A stretch of DNA of 64,000 nucleotides from positions 2,058,197 to 2,122,196 of the forward strand of contig JAAONU010000009.1 of NCBI GenBank assembly GCA_012932295.1, in the 5' to 3' direction. This DNA comes from Cyclina sinensis (Eukaryota; Mollusca; Bivalvia; Venerida; Veneridae). The position numbers and the translations under genes are program-made. Below, piece after piece: positions 34,301-41,549 of the stretch (the stretch's first letter is position 1; each line of letters starts with the position of its first letter). The notes below the pieces were generated by a model. The model had not been told where the DNA came from, did not search any database, and worked only from the letters and a program-made list of their open reading frames with translations.

Positions 34301-36966
34301 AGAATTTCAGTAAAATTCTTATAGGCTTATCTCGAAAATGAACAGAAATTTCTGCAATGGGGTTACAGCTCGGTTCTTTTTGCATCACTTATTTGACTGT
34401 TGCAAAACAGCCATACATAGCTTTAAGATTTTATTCTATGCTATGGTCAAAGCTAAATTATCTGATCTGTTAAAAAATTATTTCCGGTTGAAATGAAATG
34501 CATTCTAGCAGATGTTTTTTCTTTCCTTTAAAAGCATTTTAGAAAGCTCTCAGAAACATACGTAAACATCTAGACATTTGTTGAAATCAGTTTGTCTTTA
34601 GTTTTAAAGATACACTTGTTCATAACTAATGCAACACTTTTCATGTAACTTTAGGCAAGAGCTTCATCAGGCGGTGGCCGCTCTACTGACGATATCGTTG
34701 ATGAGGTTGCGGCTGATATAATTGGTAAACTCCCACCAAACTTTGACACTGATGCAGCGATTCGTAAATTTCCGACATCTTACAGCCAGAGCATGAATAC
34801 CGTACTGGTTCAGGAAATGGTCCGATTCAACCGTCTTCTCTCAGTCATTAGGAGCAGCTTGATAAATATCCGTAAAGCCATCAAGGTATAATGAGACTTT
34901 CATTGCTGGTTTTAGAATTAGCTTGCTAGAGCTGTTTTAGGTGGAAACTGATTTTTAGACAACCTCTGCATCTGAATTAAGGGTGGAACTTTTGCTGGAA
35001 CTTTGGTGTTTTTAGAGGATATATAATATGCTCATAGTAATAAAAAAGCTACTTCAATTTGGTTATGTATAATAAGAAAGTGCATTCTTTTGAAATCAGA
35101 AATTTTACAATTCTGTGGTAGTTTTCAAGGTATGATGATAGCACAGTGAAAATACATCAGAAATGTTAACTCTTCAAATCAGGGACACTCTAGTTCTTGT
35201 TTTTTATTGAATCATACTTTCTATTGTTCTTAGAAATAGTACTGAAAAGATTGAAGAATATTTCAAGGTCATGAGTATGTTCTAACTGCAGTATTTTGAC
35301 TGTATGTCAATGCACTTCCATGATAATAATTTCTTTTTGCAATTCTTGCTTTCTCTATTTCAGGGTTTAGTGGTGATGTCAGCTGACCTTGAGGAGGTGA
35401 CCTTGAGTATTCTCAAGGGAAAGATTCCAGGCATGTGGATGAAGAGATCCTACCCCTCTCTCAAGCCTCTTGGTTCATATGTCAATGACTTCCTGGCCAG
35501 GTTAACATTCCTACAGGTCAGTTTAAATCTTATATTTACCACTATAAAACTGAGACACACTTTTTTTTCAGAACTTATCCTGATTTCACATTTGAGGACT
35601 TCCTTTGTTCCTGTATGTTCTTTTTCAAAAGCTATCAGGTGTAGAAAATAAAAAAAAAAGATGAGGCCTAAGCATAATTTTCTGAAAGTAAGTTTGAAAA
35701 CTGCACCTCTGGATTTAAGATAACTCTTCTGTAAAACATTTTGTAGGAAAACATTTTTGGTCGTTTAACTGTTTTCCAGACTCATGACGTCATATTTATT
35801 TTATACATAAAATTAGTTCTTATTGAAAGTGTTCCTCCTTACATGATAAACTAAAAAAATAAACTGTACGGTTTTTATCTTCTGTTCACAGGACTGGTTT
35901 GACAATGATGCCCCAACAGTTTTCTGGATATCTGGATTTTACTTCACCCAGGCTTTCTTGACGGGTGCCCAACAGAACTTTGCCCGTAAATACACAATCC
36001 CAATTGATTTGCTCACGTTTGATTATGAAGTGCTTGAAGACAAGGAATATACCACACCCCCAGAAGATGGTAAGAAATTTATTGATATAAACCCCCGTTA
36101 TTTATAATATGGACTTGTCCACTTCCATATTTGTTTTAAAAATTTGTTAATTTGTAAAAAAAGTTTTGATTTTGCGCACTTAATTTTCCTTGAAAATAAA
36201 TAGATTATTCATGGAATATCTTGATCTGTGCATGTATACTTGTTTCATTTACTTTTTGCTGTGTTTTTGATAGGTATATTCCCATGTATTTATACTTGTA
36301 TTACATATATTTGCTGTGTTCTAGGGGTGTATGTACAGGGATTGTTTATGGAGGGAGCCAGATGGGACCGCAAGACAAAATTAGTCGGTGAATCGTTACC
36401 AAAGATCCTTTTTGACACAATGCCAGTTGTAAGAATTTCATCATCTTTTTAATGCTTAAAAAATACTTTCCCACCGACACCAGTACAGTTATAATGCTTG
36501 CTAGATATATAATACAAGTCTTTTCAACTTAAAAGTAAAAGGTTCATCCTTAAACTTTTATGCCTTTGTCACAATCAAACATTCTTGGCATTAAATTATG
36601 AAGGTTATTAAATGTATTACGTGAAATAAGTTTTCCATAAATGATACTTAAACTTACTGTATTTGGTATATTGATATATGATTGAATTTTCATGAGGAAT
36701 AGAAAAATGGTTTTGATAGTTTTTATACATTTATGCATCTGTCAAATTCTTTTTTTCAGATCTGGGTAAAACCATGCAAAAAACAGGACTTGAATGAAAA
36801 GGGTGTATATCACATCCCAGTGTACAAGACGAGTGAGCGTCGTGGTGTGCTGTCAACCACTGGACATTCCACCAACTATGTGATCGGGATGTTAGTCCCG
36901 ACGGACAAACCCGAAGACCACTGGGTACAGCGAGGTGTGGCGCTACTCTGCCAGCTTGATAACTAA
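17..36966 (+). CDS. DNAH7: Axonemal dynein heavy chain, DNAH3/7/12 clade (DNAH7-like), 3' part of gene, 41 exons
   Basis: Motor heavy chain of a ciliary or flagellar inner-arm dynein; its AAA+ ring uses ATP to move the stalk-tip microtubule-binding domain along the neighbouring doublet. The 41 exons listed separately join in frame to 6909 nt (2302 residues plus stop), about the C-terminal 57% of a ~4000-residue family member. Order seen: end of AAA2 ([11 protein letters not shown]), AAA3 with Walker A GPTGTGKS (residues 233-240) and Walker [11 protein letters not shown] (297-306), EF-hand (509-520), AAA4 with GVGGSGRQS (597-605), stalk helix CC1, microtubule-binding domain ([30 protein letters not shown]), CC2, AAA5, AAA6, C-terminal domain ending [11 protein letters not shown]. 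The first exon opens at an acceptor, so the 5' part is outside the window. Family is certain; the choice of DNAH7 over DNAH3/DNAH12 rests on remembered similarity and the EF-hand, and needs a tree. Confidence 0.93.
537..632 (+). CDS. DNAH7: Dynein exon 2: AAA2-AAA3 linker
   Basis: 32 codons between ttacag and gtaagt, phase 0. Encodes [20 protein letters not shown], the conserved FxFxWSxG(A)S segment at the AAA2-AAA3 boundary. Confidence 0.92.
984..1109 (+). CDS. DNAH7: Dynein exon 3: AAA2-AAA3 linker
   Basis: 42 codons between ttgcag and gtgagt, phase 0. Encodes a [16 protein letters not shown] segment that leads into AAA3. Confidence 0.9.
1110..2587. other. Dynein intron with no recognised element apart from a poly-G run
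   Basis: AT-rich intron of 1478 bases. The only striking content is an A8-G15 homopolymer junction with the G run at 2382-2396. I see no conserved coding segment in either strand. Confidence 0.6.
2588..2785 (+). CDS. DNAH7: Dynein exon 4: AAA3 with P-loop
   Basis: 66 codons between ttacag and gtaagt. Contains GPTGTGKS, the AAA3 Walker A motif with an intact Lys-Ser pair, so nucleotide binding at AAA3 is expected. Upstream WVPWTEEL and VPTVDTVRY are typical of the entry into AAA3. Confidence 0.95.
3352..3507 (+). CDS. DNAH7: Dynein exon 5: AAA3
   Basis: 52 codons between ctccag and gtaagt. Encodes the conserved [20 protein letters not shown] and [13 protein letters not shown] segments of AAA3. 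Confidence 0.95.
4087..4255 (+). CDS. DNAH7: Dynein exon 6: AAA3 Walker B
   Basis: Begins after cctcag with [10 protein letters not shown], the AAA3 Walker B, and ends LIAAMGPPG with one base of a split Gly codon before gtatga. Confidence 0.95.
4500..4622 (-). mobile_element. tRNA-derived SINE, partial, in a dynein intron
   Basis: Reverse strand shows an A-box-like tggtctagtgg, a degenerate B-box agtttgatccc and the tail motif tgtctttccgatg. The same layout recurs at 18535-18650 and, in the tail, at 55830-55890. Boundaries approximate; no intact acceptor stem, so not a tRNA gene. Confidence 0.55.
4809..4935 (+). CDS. DNAH7: Dynein exon 7: AAA3
   Basis: Completes the Gly codon of exon 6 to give [16 protein letters not shown], the AAA3 sensor-1/arginine-finger region. 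The donor gtttgt is weaker than its neighbours, but the frame across the junction (Lys codon aa|a) supports it. Confidence 0.9.
5374..5590 (+). CDS. DNAH7: Dynein exon 8: end of AAA3
   Basis: Starts after cttgcag, ends before gtaaaa. Encodes [20 protein letters not shown], a hallmark block of dynein AAA3, then the helix that leads to AAA4. Confidence 0.95.
5732..6568. mobile_element. MITE-like DNA transposon with terminal inverted repeats and TA duplication
   Basis: The left end ccgtaaacgctcgaatat and the right end (reverse complement) are identical for 18 bases and nearly so for 25. TA dinucleotides flank both ends (5730-5731, 6569-6570). Subterminal tataatacgcaccc-type motifs also recur inverted. 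The 837-bp interior has no transposase-like open frame, so it would be non-autonomous. TA target and TIR style fit the Tc1/mariner-pogo superfamily; that assignment is inference. Confidence 0.8.
6831..7147 (+). CDS. DNAH7: Dynein exon 9: EF-hand and entry to AAA4
   Basis: 106 residues between aatcag and gtaata. Contains a complete EF-hand calcium loop at 6954-6989 ([12 protein letters not shown]: acidic positions 1, 3, 5 and 12, Gly at 6), followed by [18 protein letters not shown], the conserved lead into AAA4. An EF-hand here is known from DNAH7-type heavy chains. Confidence 0.95.
7569..7710 (+). CDS. DNAH7: Dynein exon 10: AAA4 P-loop
   Basis: Completes a split Arg codon, then [20 protein letters not shown] and GVGGSGRQS, the AAA4 Walker A typical of dyneins (Arg-Gln-Ser instead of Lys-Thr/Ser). 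Ends YDLFQ before gttagt. Confidence 0.95.
8011..8124 (+). CDS. DNAH7: Dynein exon 11: AAA4
   Basis: 38 codons between tcacag and gtattt, phase 0. Encodes [15 protein letters not shown] and AVFLFSDTQ, the AAA4 Walker B region. Confidence 0.94.
8258..8480 (+). mobile_element. tRNA-derived SINE in a dynein intron
   Basis: Perfect RNA polymerase III B-box ggttcgaatcc at 8312-8322 and A-box-like gtggtcaaggggt at about 8268-8280. A tRNA-unrelated body follows and a tail ends near gttagatagataagttt. No pairing acceptor stem, so a SINE head and not a tRNA gene. Confidence 0.75.
8625..8743 (+). CDS. DNAH7: Dynein exon 12: AAA4
   Basis: Between ttccag and gtaatg. Encodes [20 protein letters not shown] and ends MRQLD plus two bases of an Arg codon. 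The next exons can be either the two small exons or exon 15 directly, all in the same frame. Confidence 0.94.
9670..9768 (-). mobile_element. tRNA-derived SINE head, partial
   Basis: Reverse strand reads tggcaatgtggaagagtg, then a B-box-like gagttcaaatc (about 9711-9721). Only the tRNA-like head is recognisable. Confidence 0.5.
9900..10790. repeat. 33-bp minisatellite in the intron before microexon 13
   Basis: Core 10060-10640 consists of about 17 units of 33 bp built on gtacatgataggtgaatg plus atagaaattatgttg; degenerate copies extend to both sides. Because 33 is a multiple of 3, the reverse strand is open for 259 codons (10803-10024) with the motif [11 protein letters not shown]; this is a repeat artefact, not a gene. 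The last degenerate copy contains the acceptor of the 27-nt exon. Confidence 0.9.
10783..10809 (+). CDS. DNAH7: Dynein microexon 13 (27 nt), probably a cassette exon
   Basis: 27 bases between tatgatag and gtaagt; completes Arg and adds LAKKRAKE plus two bases of Lys. Splicing exon 12 to 13 or straight to 15 keeps the frame. The acceptor lies in the last degenerate copy of the 33-bp minisatellite. The added basic stretch is not part of the usual family sequence as I know it. A strong donor and the open frame support it; transcription is not shown. Confidence 0.6.
11065..11100 (+). CDS. DNAH7: Dynein microexon 14 (36 nt), probably a cassette exon
   Basis: 36 bases between ctcacag and gtaagt, exactly 12 codons in the shared 2/1 phase: [13 protein letters not shown]. 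It joins exon 13 and exon 15 in frame and can be skipped. Perfect splice borders support it; like exon 13, it adds residues beyond the usual family length here. Confidence 0.6.
11216..11592. repeat. 26-bp minisatellite in the intron after microexon 14
   Basis: About 14 units of roughly 26 bp with core ttcctaggactgtggggtag, diverged by substitutions and 1-2 base indels. Each unit holds the palindrome tcctagga. Confidence 0.85.
12293..12473 (+). CDS. DNAH7: Dynein exon 15: AAA4
   Basis: Between attacag and gtttgt. Encodes [17 protein letters not shown], then [20 protein letters not shown] and NCCTIDWFQ, the conserved second half of AAA4. Confidence 0.95.
12756..12985 (+). CDS. DNAH7: Dynein exon 16: end of AAA4 and start of stalk
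   Basis: Between ttgcag and gtaaga. Encodes [20 protein letters not shown] and [20 protein letters not shown], the block just before the first stalk helix. Confidence 0.95.
13266..13455 (+). CDS. DNAH7: Dynein exon 17: stalk coiled coil CC1
   Basis: Between ctttag and gtaagg. Encodes [20 protein letters not shown] and a run of heptad-like charged residues, the first strand of the antiparallel stalk. Confidence 0.94.
13778..13997 (+). CDS. DNAH7: Dynein exon 18: CC1 and start of microtubule-binding domain
   Basis: Between tgacag and gtaagt. Ala/Glu/Lys-rich helix ([20 protein letters not shown]) followed by [19 protein letters not shown], the stalk end leading into the microtubule-binding domain. 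Confidence 0.95.
14380..14504 (+). CDS. DNAH7: Dynein exon 19: microtubule-binding domain
   Basis: Between gttcag and gtaatg. Encodes [20 protein letters not shown], which is typical of axonemal dyneins at the stalk tip. Confidence 0.95.
14875..15017 (+). CDS. DNAH7: Dynein exon 20: microtubule-binding domain
   Basis: Between tttcag and gtgatt. Encodes [20 protein letters not shown] and [15 protein letters not shown], the last helices of the microtubule-binding domain. Confidence 0.95.
15452..15703 (+). CDS. DNAH7: Dynein exon 21: stalk coiled coil CC2
   Basis: Between aaacag and gtaaat. Opens [19 protein letters not shown], continues as a long Lys/Glu/Leu heptad helix and ends [14 protein letters not shown], the return strand of the stalk into AAA5. 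Confidence 0.95.
16094..16208 (+). CDS. DNAH7: Dynein exon 22: AAA5
   Basis: Between ttcag and gtaagt. Encodes [20 protein letters not shown] then [16 protein letters not shown], the AAA5 entry. Confidence 0.95.
16500..16663 (+). CDS. DNAH7: Dynein exon 23: AAA5
   Basis: Between ttgcag and gtaagt. Encodes [20 protein letters not shown] and [13 protein letters not shown]. Confidence 0.95.
16907..17060 (+). CDS. DNAH7: Dynein exon 24: AAA5
   Basis: Between tttacag and gtaagt. Encodes [20 protein letters not shown], the AAA5 Walker-B-like block of dyneins, and [11 protein letters not shown]. Confidence 0.95.
17604..17795 (+). CDS. DNAH7: Dynein exon 25: AAA5
   Basis: 64 codons between atttag and gtgaga. 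Encodes [20 protein letters not shown] and [14 protein letters not shown]. Confidence 0.95.
18232..18365 (+). CDS. DNAH7: Dynein exon 26: after AAA5
   Basis: Between acacag and gtgagt. Encodes [20 protein letters not shown] and the start of the charged helix [14 protein letters not shown]. Confidence 0.95.
18531..18655 (-). mobile_element. tRNA-derived SINE in a dynein intron
   Basis: Reverse strand reads atagtctagtggtaatgtgc (A-box), an anticodon-like loop, agtttgatcc (B-box-like) and the tail motif tgtctttcgaatgagac. It matches the copies near 4500 and 55830. Confidence 0.65.
18791..18923 (+). CDS. DNAH7: Dynein exon 27: strut/buttress-side helix
   Basis: Between cttcag and gtaggt. Encodes [20 protein letters not shown] and [19 protein letters not shown], the conserved block after AAA5 that supports the stalk. 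Confidence 0.95.
19206..19484 (+). CDS. DNAH7: Dynein exon 28: AAA5-AAA6 region
   Basis: 93 codons between ttttag and gtattg. Encodes [39 protein letters not shown] and CRSLFEKDK. Confidence 0.95.
19937..20182 (+). CDS. DNAH7: Dynein exon 29: AAA6
   Basis: 82 codons between tttcag and gtatgt. Encodes [20 protein letters not shown] and [20 protein letters not shown]. Confidence 0.95.
20606..20698 (+). CDS. DNAH7: Dynein exon 30: AAA6
   Basis: 31 codons between ttccag and gtaaaa. Encodes [20 protein letters not shown] then LRPDK, conserved in all dynein heavy chains. Confidence 0.95.
20895..21071 (+). CDS. DNAH7: Dynein exon 31: AAA6
   Basis: 59 codons between tttacag and gtgagc. Encodes [20 protein letters not shown] and [20 protein letters not shown]. 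Confidence 0.95.
21526..21687 (+). CDS. DNAH7: Dynein exon 32: AAA6
   Basis: 54 codons between ttgtag and gtaagt. Encodes [20 protein letters not shown] and [16 protein letters not shown], the most recognisable dynein AAA6 motifs. Confidence 0.96.
22092..22295 (+). CDS. DNAH7: Dynein exon 33: AAA6
   Basis: 68 codons between tttacag and gtattt. Encodes [20 protein letters not shown] and [20 protein letters not shown], ending FFNAVEKNK. It joins exon 34 directly in phase 0. Confidence 0.96.
22729..22740 (+). other. Possible 12-nt microexon in the AAA6 intron
   Basis: Twelve bases (Pro-Gln-Asn-Gln in phase 0) lie between an acceptor (T-rich tract, ttattaac branch-like site, gatag) and a perfect donor gtaagt. 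Insertion between exons 33 and 34 would keep the frame. Such short matches also arise by chance, so this is a candidate only. Confidence 0.2.
23664..23699 (+). other. Possible 36-nt microexon in the AAA6 intron
   Basis: Open in phase 0 ([12 protein letters not shown]) after a good acceptor (tttcattttgcag) and before gtacct, a weak donor. It would add 12 mostly charged residues between VEKNK and HAWRK. Family members I know do not need it. Candidate only. Confidence 0.25.
25165..25326 (+). CDS. DNAH7: Dynein exon 34: end of AAA6
   Basis: 54 codons between tttcag and gtaagc. Encodes [20 protein letters not shown] and [20 protein letters not shown]. Confidence 0.96.
25731..25916 (+). CDS. DNAH7: Dynein exon 35: AAA6 to C-terminal domain
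   Basis: 62 codons between tttcag and gtataa. Encodes [20 protein letters not shown], a dynein signature, and YYAPPDGE. Confidence 0.96.
26350..27010 (+). repeat. ~164-bp tandem units inside the Helentron-like element
   Basis: Anchor tcttcttgtcagaaacc recurs at about 26349, 26513, 26679, 26843 and, partly, 27007. Units share taccaagtttgttcaaat and a ggccccgcccc block. Confidence 0.85.
27029..28440 (+). repeat. ~145-bp tandem units inside the Helentron-like element
   Basis: About ten units, each with cattttcagtccaaat, aatttgtcagaaaggttg, gggtcatctggggtcaaa and aactaggtcacagagccc. No open frame is kept across units. Confidence 0.88.
28658..28795 (+). CDS. DNAH7: Dynein exon 36: C-terminal domain
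   Basis: 46 codons between ttatag and gtaagg. Encodes [20 protein letters not shown] and FENILLTQ. Confidence 0.95.
29582..29635. repeat. Short inverted repeat (hairpin)
   Basis: gtcggataccc and gggtatccgac are perfect inverted copies separated by about 24 bases; pairing extends outward four more base pairs after one mismatch. Confidence 0.7.
32305..32390. repeat. TA-rich microsatellite with internal duplication
   Basis: Two copies of a taatatattataatgtatat block followed by TA/TG repeats; self-complementary. Confidence 0.85.
34655..34885 (+). CDS. DNAH7: Dynein exon 37: C-terminal domain
   Basis: 77 codons between tttag and gtataa, after the longest intron seen (5859 bases). Encodes a Gly/Ser-rich turn then [20 protein letters not shown] and [20 protein letters not shown]. 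Confidence 0.95.
35364..35516 (+). CDS. DNAH7: Dynein exon 38: C-terminal domain
   Basis: 51 codons between ttcag and gtcagt. Encodes [20 protein letters not shown] and [20 protein letters not shown]. Confidence 0.95.
35892..36069 (+). CDS. DNAH7: Dynein exon 39: C-terminal domain
   Basis: Between cacag and gtaaga. Encodes [20 protein letters not shown] and [11 protein letters not shown], then one base of a split Gly codon. Confidence 0.95.
36325..36428 (+). CDS. DNAH7: Dynein exon 40: C-terminal domain
   Basis: The acceptor is the first AG of ttctaggggtg; only this choice gives [19 protein letters not shown] and [13 protein letters not shown] in frame. Donor gtaaga. Confidence 0.95.
36760..36966 (+). 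CDS. DNAH7: Dynein exon 41: terminal exon
   Basis: 68 codons plus TAA after tttcag. Encodes [20 protein letters not shown] and the C terminus [15 protein letters not shown], a full-length match to the end of this clade. Confidence 0.96.
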   Translation: MWVKPCKKQDLNEKGVYHIPVYKTSERRGVLSTTGHSTNYVIGMLVPTDKPEDHWVQRGVALLCQLDN

Positions 36967-38000
36967 GCTTGCGGAGAATAAACCGCCGTGCAAAACCTCA
37001 AAGCTTTGTCTTGTATCGTTTGGATATGACATTTTGATACCTTTTGGAACCTTTTATTTTAATTATACAAATTCTGTCATTCTCAAAATATATTTCCATA
37101 GATAAATTTAATCTGACCAGTGTTATAAGGAAACATATCCAAGTACAAGGCACCCATTTGGTATTTGTTTTTGTCCACTACTAGAAAATAGGGATCCAGT
37201 TTTGATCCTGTATGGTGGAGTGACCAACATTTTGTTTTGTTTTCATTTTTTTATACAAATTTTCATTTTCAATGGACAAATTTAACTTTAAATGGACAAG
37301 TTTTATTTACTATTGACTTCAATATGACTTATTTTGTTTACAACTTATTATAAAATGCATTTATATATACTAGTATATGTTTTTATTGCAGATATTTATT
37401 ATTTTATGATAGAACACACACTCGACTATGTATGCATTCACAAGTGTGTTTTGACATTTCATGCGAAGCCTCATTAAGACAGGACTTTGTAAAATTATTG
37501 ATTTAGACAAGTTGATTTAGACAAGTTGATTTAGACAAGTTGAAGTGATAATTTTGTGCTACATTCCATGTTTTCACATCATTCCGTCCAAAAGATTTTT
37601 TTCTGTTATTTTATTTAAGATTTGCAAATATTTTAATTTAATGCCGTCCATCTGTTGTGATATGGTATTGCTAATTTTCATTGTGTGTTTTTTTTTTCTA
37701 TAGATCGACATAATGTTTTGCAAGTATTAAAGTATTATTTACTGTGGACATTTGAAGTACATATATATAACAGACTGCTGAAATCTGAAACATATTTATC
37801 AAAAAAATCAACAGAAAAAAATTTGCCAAAATTTTAGATATAAAGGGGGATTACTCAGTATTTTTTACAGTAAAGTATAGAGCTGTGAATTTTGTAACTA
37901 TGTTTATTGTTGCTGTTAGTCCATCTTGTCTGTGATAATTTTTGTATATAGTTTTAACTCAGTGTCAACTTTGTAACCAATAAACTATTTTTTGACATAA
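36967..38000 (+). other. Probable 3' untranslated region of the dynein gene
   Basis: AT-rich, no long open frame. The best poly(A) signal is AATAAA at 37979-37984, which would give a 3' UTR of about 1.0 kb. An AATAAA at 36977-36982 is only 11 bases past the stop and unlikely to be used. Another (caataaag) near 38328 is a possible alternative. Confidence 0.5.
37979..37984 (+). terminator. Candidate poly(A) signal for the dynein transcript
   Basis: Canonical AATAAA about 1 kb after the stop codon, followed within 40 bases by a T-rich stretch (gtttttgtttgct). Choice among several AATAAA copies is inference. Confidence 0.45.
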
Positions 38001-38689
38001 TTTTCTAACAGTTTTTGTTTGCTAAAATTTGTCTACTTATAATGAATACCGGTAAATAGAACGAATAGATTCATTTTTTTCACAGGTTTTGTTGGTTTCT
38101 TCAAGTAATGAAACTTTCCCCGGTTGTCAGGTAGCTGACCACACAAATCAGATATATATGATAATTTTGCTAAAGGGAAGAGAAATATGTTAAAACGTTT
38201 ACAAATGCACGATCTTTACATGTTTACAGGTGCAAATAGTTCACACGTTTACAAGAACCAGCTGCTGACGTGAAGTATTATTGTGATAAATTATTATGCC
38301 ATCCAGTTATACTGTTTGTATGTTTTCTCAATAAAGTCTCAACAAAATTGTGTATCTTTGATACATTTCAGTATAAGATATCTTTGCTTCTGTTGATGTC
38401 AGGGTTCAAAGTCATGTTTCCTGACATGTTGTTAAAAATACAAAACCCAAGAGAGCCATTTTGGCCTTATTCAACTCGCCTGGTTACCTTTGTTTTACTG
38501 TACAAATATAATCTGTCATACAGAGATCAGCTTCTGTAGGCAGACAACCTATTTTTTGATTTCTTGTAAACTGGTCTTCTGTCTTCAGGCAGAAATCAAG
38601 ACAGTCATTCTGAGCATTCACAGGCTTTATCTTAGAGCTGTTGACAATTTTTTGACCCAGTTTTAATCTCTCCCAAGTAGTTATCAAAA

Positions 38690-38989
38690 CAAGCATTCTG
38701 ACAAAGTCTGGTGAAGATTTGGATTGGAGCTAGTGACCTAGATTTTCAAGAATTCTTCAAGATTATAATTCTGAAGAAGTTTCATAAGATTGAGTCTAAA
38801 CTATGACTTCAGTTTTTTTCAACATATGATCAAAAATACGATCTCTTGTGTCTACAAGTTTTCTACTGATCTGAACTGGTGACCTAGTTCTGACCCAATA
38901 TAACCCAGTTTCAAACTTGTCCAAGAAAAAAGATCAGCAAGTTTCATGAAAAAATAGGTAAATGTGTTGTGTTCACAAAGTTCTACACT
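38690..38989 (+). repeat. Dispersed-repeat-like sequence left of the 60-bp array
   Basis: Contains phrases such as gtgacctag, cccagtttcaaacttgtcc and gcaagtttcatgaa, which are similar to the array unit and recur on the right side (41700-41870). This type of phrase is common in interspersed repeats of molluscan genomes; family not named. Confidence 0.5.
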
Positions 38990-41549
38990 GATCTCAATTG
39001 TTAACTTTGCCTTTGACCTCACATGACACAGTTACAAGTTCATCCAACAGATCTCAGTTGTTTACTTAGCCTTTGATCTCACATGACTAAGTTACAAACT
39101 CATCCAACAGATCTCAGTAGTTTACCTAGCCCTTCACCTCACATGACCCAGTTACAAACTCATCCAACAGATCTCAGTAGTTTACCTAGCCCTTCACCTC
39201 ACATGACCCAGTTACAAACTCATCCAACAGATCTCAGTAGTTTACCTAGCCCTTGAACTCACATGACCCAGTTACAAACTCATCCAACAGATCTCAGTAG
39301 TTTACCTAGCCCTTCACCTCACATGACCCAGTTACAAACTCATCCAACAGATCTCAGTAGTTTACCTAGCCCTTCACCTCACATGACACAGTTACAAGTT
39401 CATCCAACAGATCTCAGTAGTTTACCTAGCCCTTGAACTCACATGACCCAGTTACAAACTCATCCAACAGATCTCAGTAGTTTACCTAGCCCTTCACCTC
39501 ACATGACCCAGTTACAAACTCATCCAACAGATCTGTTATTTACCTAGCCCTTCACCTCACATGACCCAGTTACAAACTCATCCAGCAGATCTCAGTAGTT
39601 TACCTAGCCCTTCACCTCACATGACCCAGTTACAAACTCATCCAACAGATCTCAGTAGTTTACCTAGCCCTTCACCTCACATGACCCAGTTACAAACTCA
39701 TCCAACAGATCTCAGTAGTTTACCTAGCCCTTCACCTCACATGACTCAGTTACAAACTCATCCAGCAGATCTCAGTAGTTTACCTAGCCCTTCACCTCAC
39801 ATGACCCAGTTACAAACTCATCCAACAGATCTCAGTAGTTTACCTAGCCCTTGAACTCACATGACCCAGTTACAAACTCATCCAACAGATCTCAGTAGTT
39901 TACCTAGCCCTTCACCTCACATGACCCAGTTACAAACTCATCCAACAGATCTCAGTAGTTTACCTAGCCCTTCACCTCACATGACCCAGTTACAAACTCA
40001 TCCAGCAGATCTCAGTAGTTTACCTAGCCCTTCACCTCACATGACCCAGTTACAAACTCATCCAACAGATCTCAGTAGTTTACCTAGCCCTTCACCTCAC
40101 ATGACCCAGTTACAAACCCATCCAACAGATCTCAGTAGTTTACCTAGCCCTTCACCTCACATGACACAGTTACAAACTCATCCAACAGATCTCAGTAGTT
40201 TACCTAGCCCTTCACCTCACATGACTCAGTTACAAACTCATCCAGCAGATCTCAGTTGTTTACCCAGCCCTTGACTTCACATGTCCCAGTTATAAACTCA
40301 TCCAACAGATCTCAGTTGTTTACCTAGCCCTTCACCTCACATGACACAGTTACAAGTTCATCCAACAGATCTCAGTAGTTTACCTAGCCCTTGAACTCAC
40401 ATGACCCAGTTACAAACTCATCCAACAGATCTCAGTTGTTTACCTAGCCCTTCACCTCACATGTCCCAGTTATAAACTCATCCAACAGATCTCAGTTGTT
40501 TACCTAGCCCTTGAACTCACATGTCCCAGTTATAAACTCATCCAACAGATCTCAGTAGTTTACCTAGCCCTTCACCTCACATGACACAGTTACAAACTCA
40601 TCCAACAGATCTCAGTAGTTTACCTAGCCCTTGAACTCACATGACCCAGTTACAAACTCATCCAGCAGATCTCAGTAGTTTACCTAGCCCTTCACCTCAC
40701 ATGACCCAGTTACAAACTCATCCAACAGATCTCAGTAGTTTACCTAGCCCTTCACCTCACATGACCCAGTTACAAACCCATCCAACAGATCTCAGTAGTT
40801 TACCTAGCCCTTCACCTCACATGACACAGTTACAAACTCATCCAACAGATCTCAGTAGTTTACCTAGCCCTTCACCTCACATGACTCAGTTACAAACTCA
40901 TCCAGCAGATCTCAGTAGTTTACCTAGCCCTTCACCTCACATGACCCAGTTACAAACTCATCCAATAGATCTCAGTTGTTTACCCAGCCCTTCACCTCAC
41001 ATGACCCAGTTACAAACTCATCCAGCAGATCTCAGTAGTTTACCTAGCCCTTCACCTCACATGACCCAGTTACAAACTCATCCAATAGATCTCAGTTGTT
41101 TACCCAGCCCTTCACCTCACATGACTCAGTTACAAACTCATCCAGCAGATCTTAGTAGTTTACCTAGCCCTTCACCTCACATGACCCAGTTACAAACTCA
41201 TCCAACAGATCTCAGTAGTTTACCTAGCCCTTCACCTCACATGACCCAGTTACAAACTCATCCAACAGATCTCAGTTGTTTACCTAGCCCTTCACCTCAC
41301 ATGACACAGTTACAAGTTCATCCAACAGATCTCAGTAGTTTACCTAGCCCTTGAACTCACATGACCCAGTTACAAACTCATCCAACAGATCTCAGTAGTT
41401 TACCTAGCCCTTAATCTCACATGACCCAGTTATAAACTCATCCAACAGATCTCATTTGTTAACCTAGCCCTTGACCTCACATGACCCAGTTACAAACTCA
41501 TCCAATAGATCTCAATTGTTTACCTAGCCCTTAATCTCACATCCAACAG
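38990..41549. repeat. 60-bp minisatellite, about 42 copies
   Basis: Unit begins catgacccagttacaaactc and contains agatctcagtagtttacc and agcccttcacctca. The first and last units are more diverged; one unit near 39530 is 2 bases short. As 60 is a multiple of 3, + strand frames stay open for up to 237 codons (40641-41354) with the 20-residue motif MTQLQTHPTDLSSLPSPSPH. Variant units with ccttgaac carry TGA and break the frame, and no promoter, splice site or family match supports coding. Confidence 0.95.

Larger units (their letters stand above)
28796..34654. other. Longest dynein intron (5.9 kb), mostly unique AT-rich sequence
   Basis: No gene recognised in either strand. It holds a short inverted repeat at 29586-29630, a ccgt microsatellite near 31050-31070 and an AT-rich palindromic tract at 32305-32390. 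An 80-codon open frame at 31381-31623 follows a cag but matches no dynein segment; exons 36 and 37 join without it. Confidence 0.6.

Noticed and set aside
38990..41549. CRISPR-like array
   Set aside because: Units are contiguous 60-bp tandem copies with no unique spacers, in a metazoan genome.
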